From positions 1 through 36,264 of the forward strand of contig JAMFSL010000221.1 of NCBI GenBank assembly GCA_026225275.1: 36,264 nt of DNA, read 5' to 3'. This document shows positions 7,833 through 15,357 of the stretch, in pieces. The translations under genes and the position numbers were made by a program. Within the stretch, counting starts at the first letter, position 1. Every line of letters starts with the position of its first letter. Origin of the DNA: Puia dinghuensis. Lineage in GTDB: Bacteria; Bacteroidota; Bacteroidia; Chitinophagales; Chitinophagaceae. The notes under the pieces are model-generated. The model ran no database searches, had not been told where the DNA came from, and worked only from the letters and a program-made list of their open reading frames with translations.

Positions 7833-8986
7833 TACCACGGAATACCCCACTTCCCCGCATTGAGATAGACACTGACAGAATCTCCCTGGTTGACGGAGCG
7901 ATAAAAAGAAGGCGATACTGTGACACTTTCCCCCTCAGTAAATCGTCCCCAGGGAGATAGGCCGAGATAATAGGAGGTCGACTTACTACCATGATTGATC
8001 TGTTTCGAGGATACTTCTACCCGGGAGATCTGCGGCGTGGAATGATCCTGATCACAATTCGAAAAGATCAGCAGGCAATAGCTATACGCCACCGCAGTCA
8101 AAAAGAGGAAAAATAATATCGCCGGCCGGTTCTGCTCCCCGGCCATTGCCGCCCTGCAGCCTACGGCCCAGATCAGCAATACCAGTACCGACAAGATCAA
8201 CAGGGAAATCCAGAATGCCCTGCCGTAGTCGTAAATGTCATATTGGCGAATGATCGCGACCAAAGATATCATCTCTGCGGAAATCACCATGATGAACAAG
8301 GACGGATAGGGCTTTGTCTTCGAGATATACAACCGGAGAATCCCTTTAAAATACCACGTCAGTCCCACCGCTATCCAGGGAACAGCCAGCAGTAAAAGAG
8401 TGCCGGTTTTAAAAAACCCAGGAAGGGCAAATATCAAAATAACGGCGAATAGAACAATAGAAGTTCCATATACCATGAGCTTCCGGGCGATATTCAGCCT
8501 GGTTTCCCGGATCTCCCGGGTAAGTCCGAGGCTTTCGTTTTCCAACACGCTGTCCGTGACTTCTTTCAGCCGTTCGGCATCTATATCCGTATATCGCTCC
8601 TGCAGCCATTCAAGCAACTCCATCCGGCGTTCCAGCGTACCGGGCACCAGCAAAGGCTTATCCCCGCTCTTGAGATCCACCAGGATCCCATCCTTATTCC
8701 CACGCCGGAAGCCTGCAATTTCGTCCAGTAAGATACTGCGGCTGTTGAAGGCATGTTTTACCGTCATCGACTGATCATCGATCGTCAGACATAGCCGGGT
8801 GGTTTCGAGATAAAAAAAGACGCCGATGAAGATGGGGAACGCCGCAAGGACGATCATCCCCAACGCTGAAGCCAAAGTGGGCTCATGAAATGCGACAACA
8901 ATAATTGCGATTCCGCCGATTGAAAAAATCGCGGCCACGAGTAGCTGCCCTATTCTGTTGGAAGTGGATATCCGATATTCTATCAT
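7808..8986 (-). CDS. Multi-pass membrane protein with a PH-like loop and a C-terminal extracytoplasmic domain
   Basis: I do not recognise this as a named gene. From ATG 8986 it has 392 residues. Two hydrophobic segments (about 14-33 and 38-58) are followed by a soluble stretch (about 60-130: RLCLTIDDQSMTVKHAFN, ILLDEIAGFRR, GILVDLKSG) that resembles a bacterial PH-like domain. About five more membrane segments follow, between roughly 170 and 305. The last 80 residues look extracytoplasmic and end in GDSVSVYLNAGKWGIPWYQV, a GD-x-V-x-V/G-x-x-G-x-PWY pattern seen at the end of small Bacteroidota membrane proteins. A role in envelope sensing is only a guess. A TTG at 9013 could add nine residues, but the ATG is preferred. 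Confidence 0.65.
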   Translation of the reverse strand: MIEYRISTSNRIGQLLVAAIFSIGGIAIIVVAFHEPTLASALGMIVLAAFPIFIGVFFYLETTRLCLTIDDQSMTVKHAFNSRSILLDEIAGFRRGNKDGILVDLKSGDKPLLVPGTLERRMELLEWLQERYTDIDAERLKEVTDSVLENESLGLTREIRETRLNIARKLMVYGTSIVLFAVILIFALPGFFKTGTLLLLAVPWIAVGLTWYFKGILRLYISKTKPYPSLFIMVISAEMISLVAIIRQYDIYDYGRAFWISLLILSVLVLLIWAVGCRAAMAGEQNRPAILFFLFLTAVAYSYCLLIFSNCDQDHSTPQISRVEVSSKQINHGSKSTSYYLGLSPWGRFTEGESVTVSPSFYRSVNQGDSVSVYLNAGKWGIPWYQVHFTRN

Positions 8987-9041
8987 TCCCCTAAAAAACA
9001 AAAAAACTCCCAAAAAAAGAAGCGGATGTCACTTTTTCCGA

Positions 9042-9374
9042 TCACGAATGACCTCCATGCCCATGCCCGGTACCGCCGACCCTCCCGAATCCATGGCGGA
9101 TGATCACGTGGTGCTCGCGATAATAGTAATACCCTTCCAGATAAAACGGATCATCGTAATACATCCCATATGGCTGAAAGCCATAGAACCAGGTGTAATA
9201 GTCGGGAGGAAGATAGTCCGGCGCCAAAGGGCAGGCATTGGTGCTGTCGGAGGGGGCCTCGGCTTGCGGAACATCCTGCTGATATTCAGGCGGATCCTGT
9301 GGGTACAGGGGCCTATTGCAGGCCGCAAGCGCGGCGGTGATCAGCACAAGCTGAATAGTGGTGGTCTTTTTCAT
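9042..9374 (-). CDS. Small Tyr- and Gly/His-rich lipoprotein
   Basis: The 110-residue protein has a clear lipoprotein signal (MKKTTTIQLVLITAALAAC, lipidation at Cys19). The mature part is Pro/Asp-rich, then unusually rich in Tyr and Phe (WFYGFQPYGMYYDDPFYLEG, then YYYYREHH), and ends in a Gly/His tail (GTGHGHGGHS) that might bind a metal. No catalytic domain is visible. It is divergent from the HTH gene, and the 187-bp space between them holds a 22-bp-period direct repeat and a -7-like box. Confidence 0.6.
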   Translation of the reverse strand: MKKTTTIQLVLITAALAACNRPLYPQDPPEYQQDVPQAEAPSDSTNACPLAPDYLPPDYYTWFYGFQPYGMYYDDPFYLEGYYYYREHHVIIRHGFGRVGGTGHGHGGHS

Positions 9375-9401
9375 AACGGTGTAGCGGGTTAACGGCCACT
9401 A

Positions 9402-9409
9402 TAAAAATA
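9402..9409 (-). promoter_or_regulatory. Candidate -7 element for the small lipoprotein
   Basis: On the minus strand this reads TATTTTTA, seven of eight matches to TAnnTTTG, 28 bases upstream of the lipoprotein ATG at 9374. No TTTG -33 box is seen. The direct repeats at 9431-9469 end 21 bp upstream, where an activator would replace a -33 box. Confidence 0.3.
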
Positions 9410-9430
9410 CTTTAACATCCTTATTCTTTC

Positions 9431-9469
9431 GGTTATCCGATCGTTATACCCTGGTTATTCAATCGTTAT
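9431..9469 (-). promoter_or_regulatory. 17-bp direct repeat between the lipoprotein and HTH genes
   Basis: GGTTATCCGATCGTTAT (9431-9447) and GGTTATTCAATCGTTAT (9453-9469) agree at 15 of 17 bases with a period of 22 bp. Tandem spacing near two helical turns suggests an operator for a regulator that binds one face of the DNA. Candidates are the HTH protein encoded 93 bp away or a LytTR-type response regulator; neither can be assigned by sequence alone. Confidence 0.4.
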
Positions 9470-9561
9470 CGGCAAGTCTTAAAATAGCGTTAAAATGTAT
9501 TCTGCAACTGGCATGCAAATTGTCTTATTCACAAATTATTCTTAACCTCAAATCGCATATC

Positions 9562-9840
9562 ATGGAAAGGATTAAAAGAATGCGGATGGTCTTTTGTAAA
9601 TACCTGTATGCTATTGCCCGGGAAAAAAACCTATCCATCGACGATATCGTAAAAAAGACCAACCGCTCCTACACGGAAATTAAAAAGATCCTGGAAGGGT
9701 TCGTCTCTCCTTCCCTGGACGATCTTCTGCTGATTGCGGAAATACTCGATATCAATGTGACGCTCAATGTTGAGATCCCGCTCGGCCATAAGAAAGTGGA
9801 CCGGCTGATGCCCCTATTCGGCACCAGAAAATCTCAATAA
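9562..9840 (+). CDS. Small XRE-type helix-turn-helix protein
   Basis: From ATG 9562 the protein has 92 residues; an upstream TTG at 9520 would add 14 and is less likely. Residues 11-66 fit a Cro/CI-type fold: FCKYLYAIAREKNLSIDDIV, then the recognition segment NRSYTEIKKILEGFVSPSLD, and DLLLIAEILDINVTLNVE. It ends in a basic tail. It probably binds DNA as a dimer. It precedes the condensin cassette by 72 bp in the same direction and may regulate it, but the spacer contains its own promoter-like A/T sequence, so co-transcription is not certain. The stop codon lies in a tandem 11-bp duplication (9832-9853). Confidence 0.65.
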   Translation: MERIKRMRMVFCKYLYAIAREKNLSIDDIVKKTNRSYTEIKKILEGFVSPSLDDLLLIAEILDINVTLNVEIPLGHKKVDRLMPLFGTRKSQ

Positions 9841-9853
9841 CTTCTCAATAACT
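9832..9853 (+). repeat. Tandem 11-bp duplication across the HTH stop codon
   Basis: TCTCAATAACT occurs twice head to tail (9832-9842 and 9843-9853). The first copy contains the TAA stop of the HTH gene, so the second is a non-coding copy. It looks like replication slippage and may have no function. Confidence 0.6.
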
Positions 9854-9912
9854 TTTTACCCTCACAATCCGATTATTTTTTCTAATTTCAGCCCCCTAAT
9901 GAACAAGTGCTG

Positions 9913-11385
9913 ATGCCGCAATCGGATATATCCTATTTAGTTGAAACCAGCCCGTCCGTACAAGCCATTCGCATGCGAAATGCGCCTTGGGTGATCCCTT
10001 TTCTTTTCTCAGCCTTCAAGACAGAAAATGTTATCTCTTTACCGGAACCGGTCCTCATCGGTCTGCTGGCCGAAGAATTGCGCCACCATACAGACGGTAT
10101 GGAAGACCTCGAAGAGGCCCGGATCGAATTCGGCGAAGATGAAGAGAGCCGCGCGCGTAAATATCTTCTTAACTGGGTGCAAAAACGCCTGCTGCAGGAT
10201 TTTCCCGACAGCGACGCCGTCACCCGCTACCAGCTGAGCGCCCACTCGGAGAAATTATTCCAATGGTTGCAAAGCCTGGAAAAACGGCAGTTCGTCGGCA
10301 CGGAAAGCCGCTTTCGTTTCCTCTTCCAGACCCTCCGTGAAATGGTGGAATATACCGAAGACGATGCGGCCAAACGTGTGGAAGAATTGAAGAACCGCAA
10401 GGCTGAAATAGACAAGGAGATCAAAAAGATCGAAATGGGCATCCAGCCCGAAATCTATACCAACGCCCAGCTGCGGGAAAGATTGGAATGGTTCACGCGG
10501 CTTAGCCATGAACTATTGAGTGACTTCCGGGAAGTGGAAGATAATTTCAAACATATTCATCGCCATATCGTCGAACAGCACACCAGGGCAGAAATCAATA
10601 AGGGCGCCATCGTAGGCTATGCTTTCGAGGCCTATGATGCACTTCGAAAGAGCGACCAGGGAAAAAGCTTCTATGCCTTCTGGGACTTCCTTATCTCACG
10701 TGCCGGGCAGGAAGAATGGCGCGAGCTGACAGACCAGCTGCTGCTGTTGCTGCAGGACAGAAATATCGGTGGCGACGGAGAATTTGTCCAGCATATCAAA
10801 TCCCTGTTGCTGCAACAGGGTCGGAGTGTCTACGAAGCCAACGATAAGATGGCGGAAAAACTGAGCCGTATCATCACCGAAAAGGAGATCGCCCGGCACC
10901 GTCGCCTTCGCCAGCAGATCGGGCAAATCAAAGAACTGGTCTTTCGGTTCATGGAAGACGAGACACCGCCCTGCGGACTGGTATTGCAGACCTCCGCCCC
11001 CATCCGGATGAATATGGAGCGTAAGCTGACGCTGACGGAAAGACAAGGCAGCGCGCCGGTCAAACAACCGGTCAATGCCCGGGAAAAAATCGAAGACATG
11101 GAGCGGTTCAGCCGCATGCTCAATACCTCTCACATAGATAAGAAAAAGCTCTGGCATAAAGTAGAACAGGTACTCGAACACAAAAAGACGGCCACTCTCC
11201 TCGAAATCATTACGGAGAAGGGCCTCGACAACGGTGTCGCTGAGGTCATCAGTTATTTCAGCTTCCTGCGGGAAAAAGCCAATCAGGTGCAGTATATGCA
11301 GGAAATTACCGAACTGATCCCGCTCGATGCCGAAAAGACCAATTATCTGGAAATACCTTATCTGCTCTTCGCCAGAAAAAACTAA
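9913..11385 (+). CDS. JetA/MksF-like kleisin subunit (DUF3375)
   Basis: This 490-residue protein (ATG 9913; a GTG two codons earlier is possible) resembles DUF3375, the JetA/MksF/MukF-like kleisin of bacterial condensins. It has an N-terminal winged-helix-like region (SPSVQAIRMRNAPWVIPFLF), then FVGTESRFRFLFQTLREMVE, a helical hairpin rich in Lys/Glu (AKRVEELKNRKAEIDKEIKK), LSHELLSDFREVEDNFKHIH, and a C-terminal segment ending YLEIPYLLFARKN. Kleisins bridge the two ATPase heads and recruit the small JetB/MksE subunit. The next gene starts three bases after the stop, so the three genes form a tight operon. The length is in the range expected for JetA. Confidence 0.85.
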   Translation: MPQSDISYLVETSPSVQAIRMRNAPWVIPFLFSAFKTENVISLPEPVLIGLLAEELRHHTDGMEDLEEARIEFGEDEESRARKYLLNWVQKRLLQDFPDSDAVTRYQLSAHSEKLFQWLQSLEKRQFVGTESRFRFLFQTLREMVEYTEDDAAKRVEELKNRKAEIDKEIKKIEMGIQPEIYTNAQLRERLEWFTRLSHELLSDFREVEDNFKHIHRHIVEQHTRAEINKGAIVGYAFEAYDALRKSDQGKSFYAFWDFLISRAGQEEWRELTDQLLLLLQDRNIGGDGEFVQHIKSLLLQQGRSVYEANDKMAEKLSRIITEKEIARHRRLRQQIGQIKELVFRFMEDETPPCGLVLQTSAPIRMNMERKLTLTERQGSAPVKQPVNAREKIEDMERFSRMLNTSHIDKKKLWHKVEQVLEHKKTATLLEIITEKGLDNGVAEVISYFSFLREKANQVQYMQEITELIPLDAEKTNYLEIPYLLFARKN

Positions 11386-11388
11386 TGC

Positions 11389-11979
11389 ATGGCCAACGAT
11401 AAAACACCTGTTTACCCGTTTACACCCGTCCTTATCCGACTACTCAAAGGGCCGGTGGAATATATCGACAAATCGGTCTGGGACCAGCTGCTGCAGTACC
11501 AGGCCGAATTGACCCGTCTGCTCCAAAACCTCGGACTGATCCTGGTGCTGGAAAAAGACGACGGTTACGCTTATCTCGAACAGGTACGGCTAGACGAAGA
11601 AGAAACCGTCATCGGTTGGGTACGGCGCTCACCTCTCGGTTACGAAGAAAGTATCCTGCTGGTCCTGCTGCGGGATATGATGGCCGAATTCGAAGTAGGA
11701 GAGGCCGGAACCCGCGAACTGATCAAACGGCGAAGAGAGATCAAGGAGTATGCAGAGCTGTTCTTTAAGGAAAACCCCAGCCGGGTAAAGTTCATCCGTG
11801 AGCTGGATCGCCTCATTGACCGGGCAGCCGAGCTGGACTTCCTGGAAAAAGTCGAATCGCACGACCTGGCGGATGAAGAAAAGTTCCGCGTTAAGAAGAT
11901 CATCAAGGCTCGCGTCAATAACGAAGCGTTGGAAAATTTTAAACAACAACTGGCAGAACATGCAGCTGGGCGTATTTAG
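11389..11979 (+). CDS. JetB/MksE-like subunit (DUF4194)
   Basis: The 196-residue protein sits between the kleisin and ATPase genes, the standard place for the JetB/MksE (MukE-like) KITE subunit. Family features are VLIRLLKGPVEYIDKSVWDQ near the N-terminus, LQNLGLILVLEKDDGYAYL, then RRSPLGYEESILLVLLRDMM, and a C-terminal winged-helix half with ELDFLEK. The protein would bind the kleisin as a dimer and help gate DNA. The ATG at 11389 is three bases after the previous stop. The last 20 bases overlap the start of the ATPase gene, implying translational coupling. Confidence 0.8.
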   Translation: MANDKTPVYPFTPVLIRLLKGPVEYIDKSVWDQLLQYQAELTRLLQNLGLILVLEKDDGYAYLEQVRLDEEETVIGWVRRSPLGYEESILLVLLRDMMAEFEVGEAGTRELIKRRREIKEYAELFFKENPSRVKFIRELDRLIDRAAELDFLEKVESHDLADEEKFRVKKIIKARVNNEALENFKQQLAEHAAGRI

Positions 11980-14900
11980 CACCGACGAGAACAAATCCGG
12001 TTTTCGATTACAGTACATGGAGGTCTTTAACTGGGGCACCTTCGACGAACACGTCTGGAAAATTATTCCGGGCGGAGAAACCTCTCTCCTCACCGGAGCC
12101 AACGGCAGTGGTAAGACGACCTTTGTCGACGCCCTCCTCACCCTGATGGTTCCCGAGAAGAAACACCGGTTCTATAACCAATCTTCCGGCAGCGAAAAGA
12201 AGGGCGACCGTACCGAAGAGACCTATGTCATGGGTGGCTATGGCGATGTCCACAGTGACAACGGACAATCCAACAAGACGCTCTATCTCAGGGAAAGCAA
12301 GGACCAGGCCTATAGCATCCTGCTGGCGAACTTCTCCAATGAAACGGATCAGTCCGTGACGCTCTTCCAGGTCCGGTGGTTCAGCGGGAACGACATGCGT
12401 CGCGTCTTCGCCATCGCACATAAGCCGCTGCACATCGAGGATGATTTCAAGCCCTTCGATCTTAGCGGGAACTGGCGCAAACGAATCGATCAGCAATACA
12501 ACAAAGGCAGCCGCAAACAAGTCGAATGGTTCGATGCCGCCAGCCGCTATGCGCAACGGCTGGTGGAGGTATTAGGCATGCAGAGCATGCAGGCGCTCAG
12601 CCTCTTTAATCAGACAATGGGCATCAAAGTGCTGGGCGATCTCAATGAGTTCATTCGCACCAATATGCTGGAACCCCGGAACATGGAGCAGGAGTTCCAG
12701 GAGCTGAAGCGGCATTTGTCCACACTGACGGATGCTCAGAGGAATATCGAAAAGACCGAAGCTCAGATCCGGCTGCTCACGCCGCTCCAACAAAATGTTC
12801 TGGCATTTAAAGCGCTCTCGGATAAAGGCCGTGAGGCCCGCAGCGAATTGACCACCGCCAGGATCTGGAAGAATTATACCAAATACCATCTTCTCGATGA
12901 AGACGTTCGTCAAAAAGAAAAAGAACTGGCATCGCTCCGCCGGGGAACAGAAGAAGCCCGGCAAAAGATAAGCGGTCTTCGGGAAGAACAACGGCAAATT
13001 CTGAACCAGCAAGAGCAAAACAAAGCCGGTCAGCGGCTGCAGCAGCTGCAAAAAGAAATCGATCAATTGGGCATTCAGGCGAAGGCGGCTGACCAGGCCC
13101 TGAAAAAGTTCGCCGAATGGTGCACCCTCCTACAGCTGGAAGAGACCCGTCCCGCAGATGAAGCGACTTACCAGAGAATCAAAAAAGAAGCCGGCCGGGC
13201 AGACAAAAAGCTGGCTACAGAAATCCGCAATAACGACGAAGATCGCTATGCGGCGCAGGACAGACAAAAAAAGACCGTACAACAAAAAGAGCTCCTCGAA
13301 GCCGAGCTCAATGTCCTGTTACAAAGCAAAAACAATATTCCTGCCCCTTTGATCCGGTTGCGCCGGGATCTCTGTCTCGAGCTGAAGCTGGAAGAGCAGG
13401 AGCTGCCCTTCGCCGGCGAGCTGATGCAGGTTCGTGCCGAAGAGCTGGACTGGCAACCTGCTCTTGAGAAACTGCTGAGACCCTTTGCCATGAGACTGCT
13501 GGTGCCGGACAAACATTATAAAAAAGTCACCCGGTACGTCAACCAGACCAACCTGAAAGCCCGATTGGTCTATAATCTGGTCAAAGACACCGCCCTCCAG
13601 CAATATGCCGATGCGGGCACCGTCTGGCACAAGATGGAGTTCCTCGAAGAACATTCCCTCTGCGGCTGGGTCAGCCAGCAACTCATCCAGCAGTTTAATT
13701 TCAGCTGTGTGGAGAATGAACGGCTGATGGAACGCTATGATAAAGCCATTACCCTGCAAGGGCTTGTCAAGAGCAGGGATCGGCACGAAAAAGACGACCG
13801 GCCGGACATCAACGACCCCGGCCGGTATGTGATGGGTTGGAACAATGAAAAAAAGAAAGCCGCCCTGCAGCTTCGCCGGTCGCTACTGCTAAATGAACAG
13901 GAACAGGCGACGGAAGCTTTGGAAAGGGCCGAACGACGAAATACCAGGCTGCAGGAGCAGGTCTTTGCCATCAGGAATATCGTCGCACACCCCGATTTCA
14001 GCAGCATCGATGTCCCGGGTATCCGCCAGGCCATTCACCATTTGGAACAACAGGCCGCCAAGCTAAGTCAGAGCAATGACCAGCTCAAAGCCTTGACGCA
14101 GCAGTTGGACGAGCTCCGGAAAAACCTGGATCTCAGTGAAAATGAAAAAGCGGAACAGGAAAGACAGGCTCACCATATCGAATTCGACCTCCGGCATAAG
14201 GAAAGTGAGCGAGAAGAGCTCAACGTCTTTGTCAAAGACCTCGAAGAGGCGGATAAAGACCAGCTGTTGCAATTTCAACAAAAGAGACAGGAAGAGCTCT
14301 CCGCCAGGACGCTTTCGCTCGAAAATATCGAGCCCCTCTTTTCCCGGCTGATGGAGACCGCGGAGGACGCGGCAAAACAATTCGAAGAGGATGCGCAAAA
14401 AGAAGGGCGCGAACTCGACCGCGCCATTACCAGGATCAAGAGTCCCTCGATGGACATCCTGCAACGCTTCACCGATTGGGCGGCGGATATCCAACAGTTG
14501 CCTGCCGAACGCGAGTTCGCCGGCGAATATCTGGAATGGCTGGAAAAGCTGCAGACGGAAAATCTGCCGAAATATAAAAAGGACTTCGAGCGGCTGCTCC
14601 ATGACACCGCCGTCATTAAAATGGGCGTGCTGAATGAAGAGCTGGAAAGCTGGGAGCGAAAGATAAAAAACAGCATTGCCAGCCTCAACCAGGCCCTGAG
14701 CGGGATCAACTTCAACAGGCTGCCCGACACCTATATCCAGCTGAGCTGCCGCCCGGTCGCAGATACTGCTATCCGGGAATTCAGGCACCACTTGCTGAAT
14801 GCCCTGCCTCAGGCGGCGGACTGGCAGCAAAGCAGCTTCGAAGACAAAGCCCGGCATTTCAACCAGCATGTACAATCGTTTATCGATACCCTTGATGAGA

Positions 14901-15355
14901 GCGAATCCTATCGCTCCCGCGTCCTCGATGTTCGCAATTGGTTCGAGTTCTGGGCCGACGAAAAATTCAGGCAGACCCACGAGCTCAAGAAGACCTATCG
15001 GCAGATGGGCCAGCTTTCCGGCGGTGAAAAAGCACAGCTGACCTATACCATCCTTTGCAGCGCCATCGCCTACCAGTTCGGCATCACCCGGGAAGGTCTC
15101 CATTCGAAAAGCTTCCGTTTCATTGCTGTGGATGAGAGTTTCAGTAACCAGGACGAGGAGAAAGCGACTTATCTCATGGAGCTGTGCAAACAACTGCATC
15201 TCCAGCTACTGGTTGTCACACCCAGCGATAAGATTCAGATCGTCGAGAATTTCATTGCCCATGTCCATCTCGTACAGCGGGTGGGTAACCGGCACAGCAT
15301 TCTCTTCAATATGACCAAAAAGGAGCTGAAGGAAAAAAGAGGCCTGCCGGTTTAA
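11960..15355 (+). CDS. JetC/MksB-like SMC ATPase
   Basis: ATG 11960 gives 1131 residues. The frame is open further upstream inside jetB, but this start puts FRLQYMEVFNWGTFDE at the N-terminus, as in MukB/JetC-type ATPases. Walker A is GANGSGKTT (46-54). Long Glu/Gln/Arg-rich coiled-coil stretches occupy about 320-450 and 700-900, around a hinge-like middle (about 530-690). The ABC signature LSGGEKAQL starts at 1019, and Walker B with the catalytic Glu is AVDESF (Asp1058-Glu1059). The protein would dimerise into a ring that extrudes or clamps DNA with the two preceding subunits. Its stop lies two bases from the convergent GH63 gene, so there is no room for a following jetD. Confidence 0.88.
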   Translation: MQLGVFSTDENKSGFRLQYMEVFNWGTFDEHVWKIIPGGETSLLTGANGSGKTTFVDALLTLMVPEKKHRFYNQSSGSEKKGDRTEETYVMGGYGDVHSDNGQSNKTLYLRESKDQAYSILLANFSNETDQSVTLFQVRWFSGNDMRRVFAIAHKPLHIEDDFKPFDLSGNWRKRIDQQYNKGSRKQVEWFDAASRYAQRLVEVLGMQSMQALSLFNQTMGIKVLGDLNEFIRTNMLEPRNMEQEFQELKRHLSTLTDAQRNIEKTEAQIRLLTPLQQNVLAFKALSDKGREARSELTTARIWKNYTKYHLLDEDVRQKEKELASLRRGTEEARQKISGLREEQRQILNQQEQNKAGQRLQQLQKEIDQLGIQAKAADQALKKFAEWCTLLQLEETRPADEATYQRIKKEAGRADKKLATEIRNNDEDRYAAQDRQKKTVQQKELLEAELNVLLQSKNNIPAPLIRLRRDLCLELKLEEQELPFAGELMQVRAEELDWQPALEKLLRPFAMRLLVPDKHYKKVTRYVNQTNLKARLVYNLVKDTALQQYADAGTVWHKMEFLEEHSLCGWVSQQLIQQFNFSCVENERLMERYDKAITLQGLVKSRDRHEKDDRPDINDPGRYVMGWNNEKKKAALQLRRSLLLNEQEQATEALERAERRNTRLQEQVFAIRNIVAHPDFSSIDVPGIRQAIHHLEQQAAKLSQSNDQLKALTQQLDELRKNLDLSENEKAEQERQAHHIEFDLRHKESEREELNVFVKDLEEADKDQLLQFQQKRQEELSARTLSLENIEPLFSRLMETAEDAAKQFEEDAQKEGRELDRAITRIKSPSMDILQRFTDWAADIQQLPAEREFAGEYLEWLEKLQTENLPKYKKDFERLLHDTAVIKMGVLNEELESWERKIKNSIASLNQALSGINFNRLPDTYIQLSCRPVADTAIREFRHHLLNALPQAADWQQSSFEDKARHFNQHVQSFIDTLDESESYRSRVLDVRNWFEFWADEKFRQTHELKKTYRQMGQLSGGEKAQLTYTILCSAIAYQFGITREGLHSKSFRFIAVDESFSNQDEEKATYLMELCKQLHLQLLVVTPSDKIQIVENFIAHVHLVQRVGNRHSILFNMTKKELKEKRGLPV

Positions 15356-15357
15356 GC

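Noticed and set aside
11798-11979. The JetC frame is open far upstream inside jetB, suggesting a fusion or programmed frameshift
   Set aside because: The upstream part is only an open antiphase frame. The ATG at 11960 gives the normal MukB/JetC-like N-terminus and an ordinary 20-base overlap.
14063-15199. 378-codon antisense reading frame opposite the 3' half of the SMC ATPase gene
   Set aside because: It shows Phe/Leu/Gln-rich composition typical of an antisense shadow over a coiled coil and ABC head, with no domain signature.
9562-15355. Calling the cassette a complete Wadjet defence system
   Set aside because: The defining nuclease JetD is absent and there is no space for it, so only a JetABC/MksFEB-like condensin is supported.
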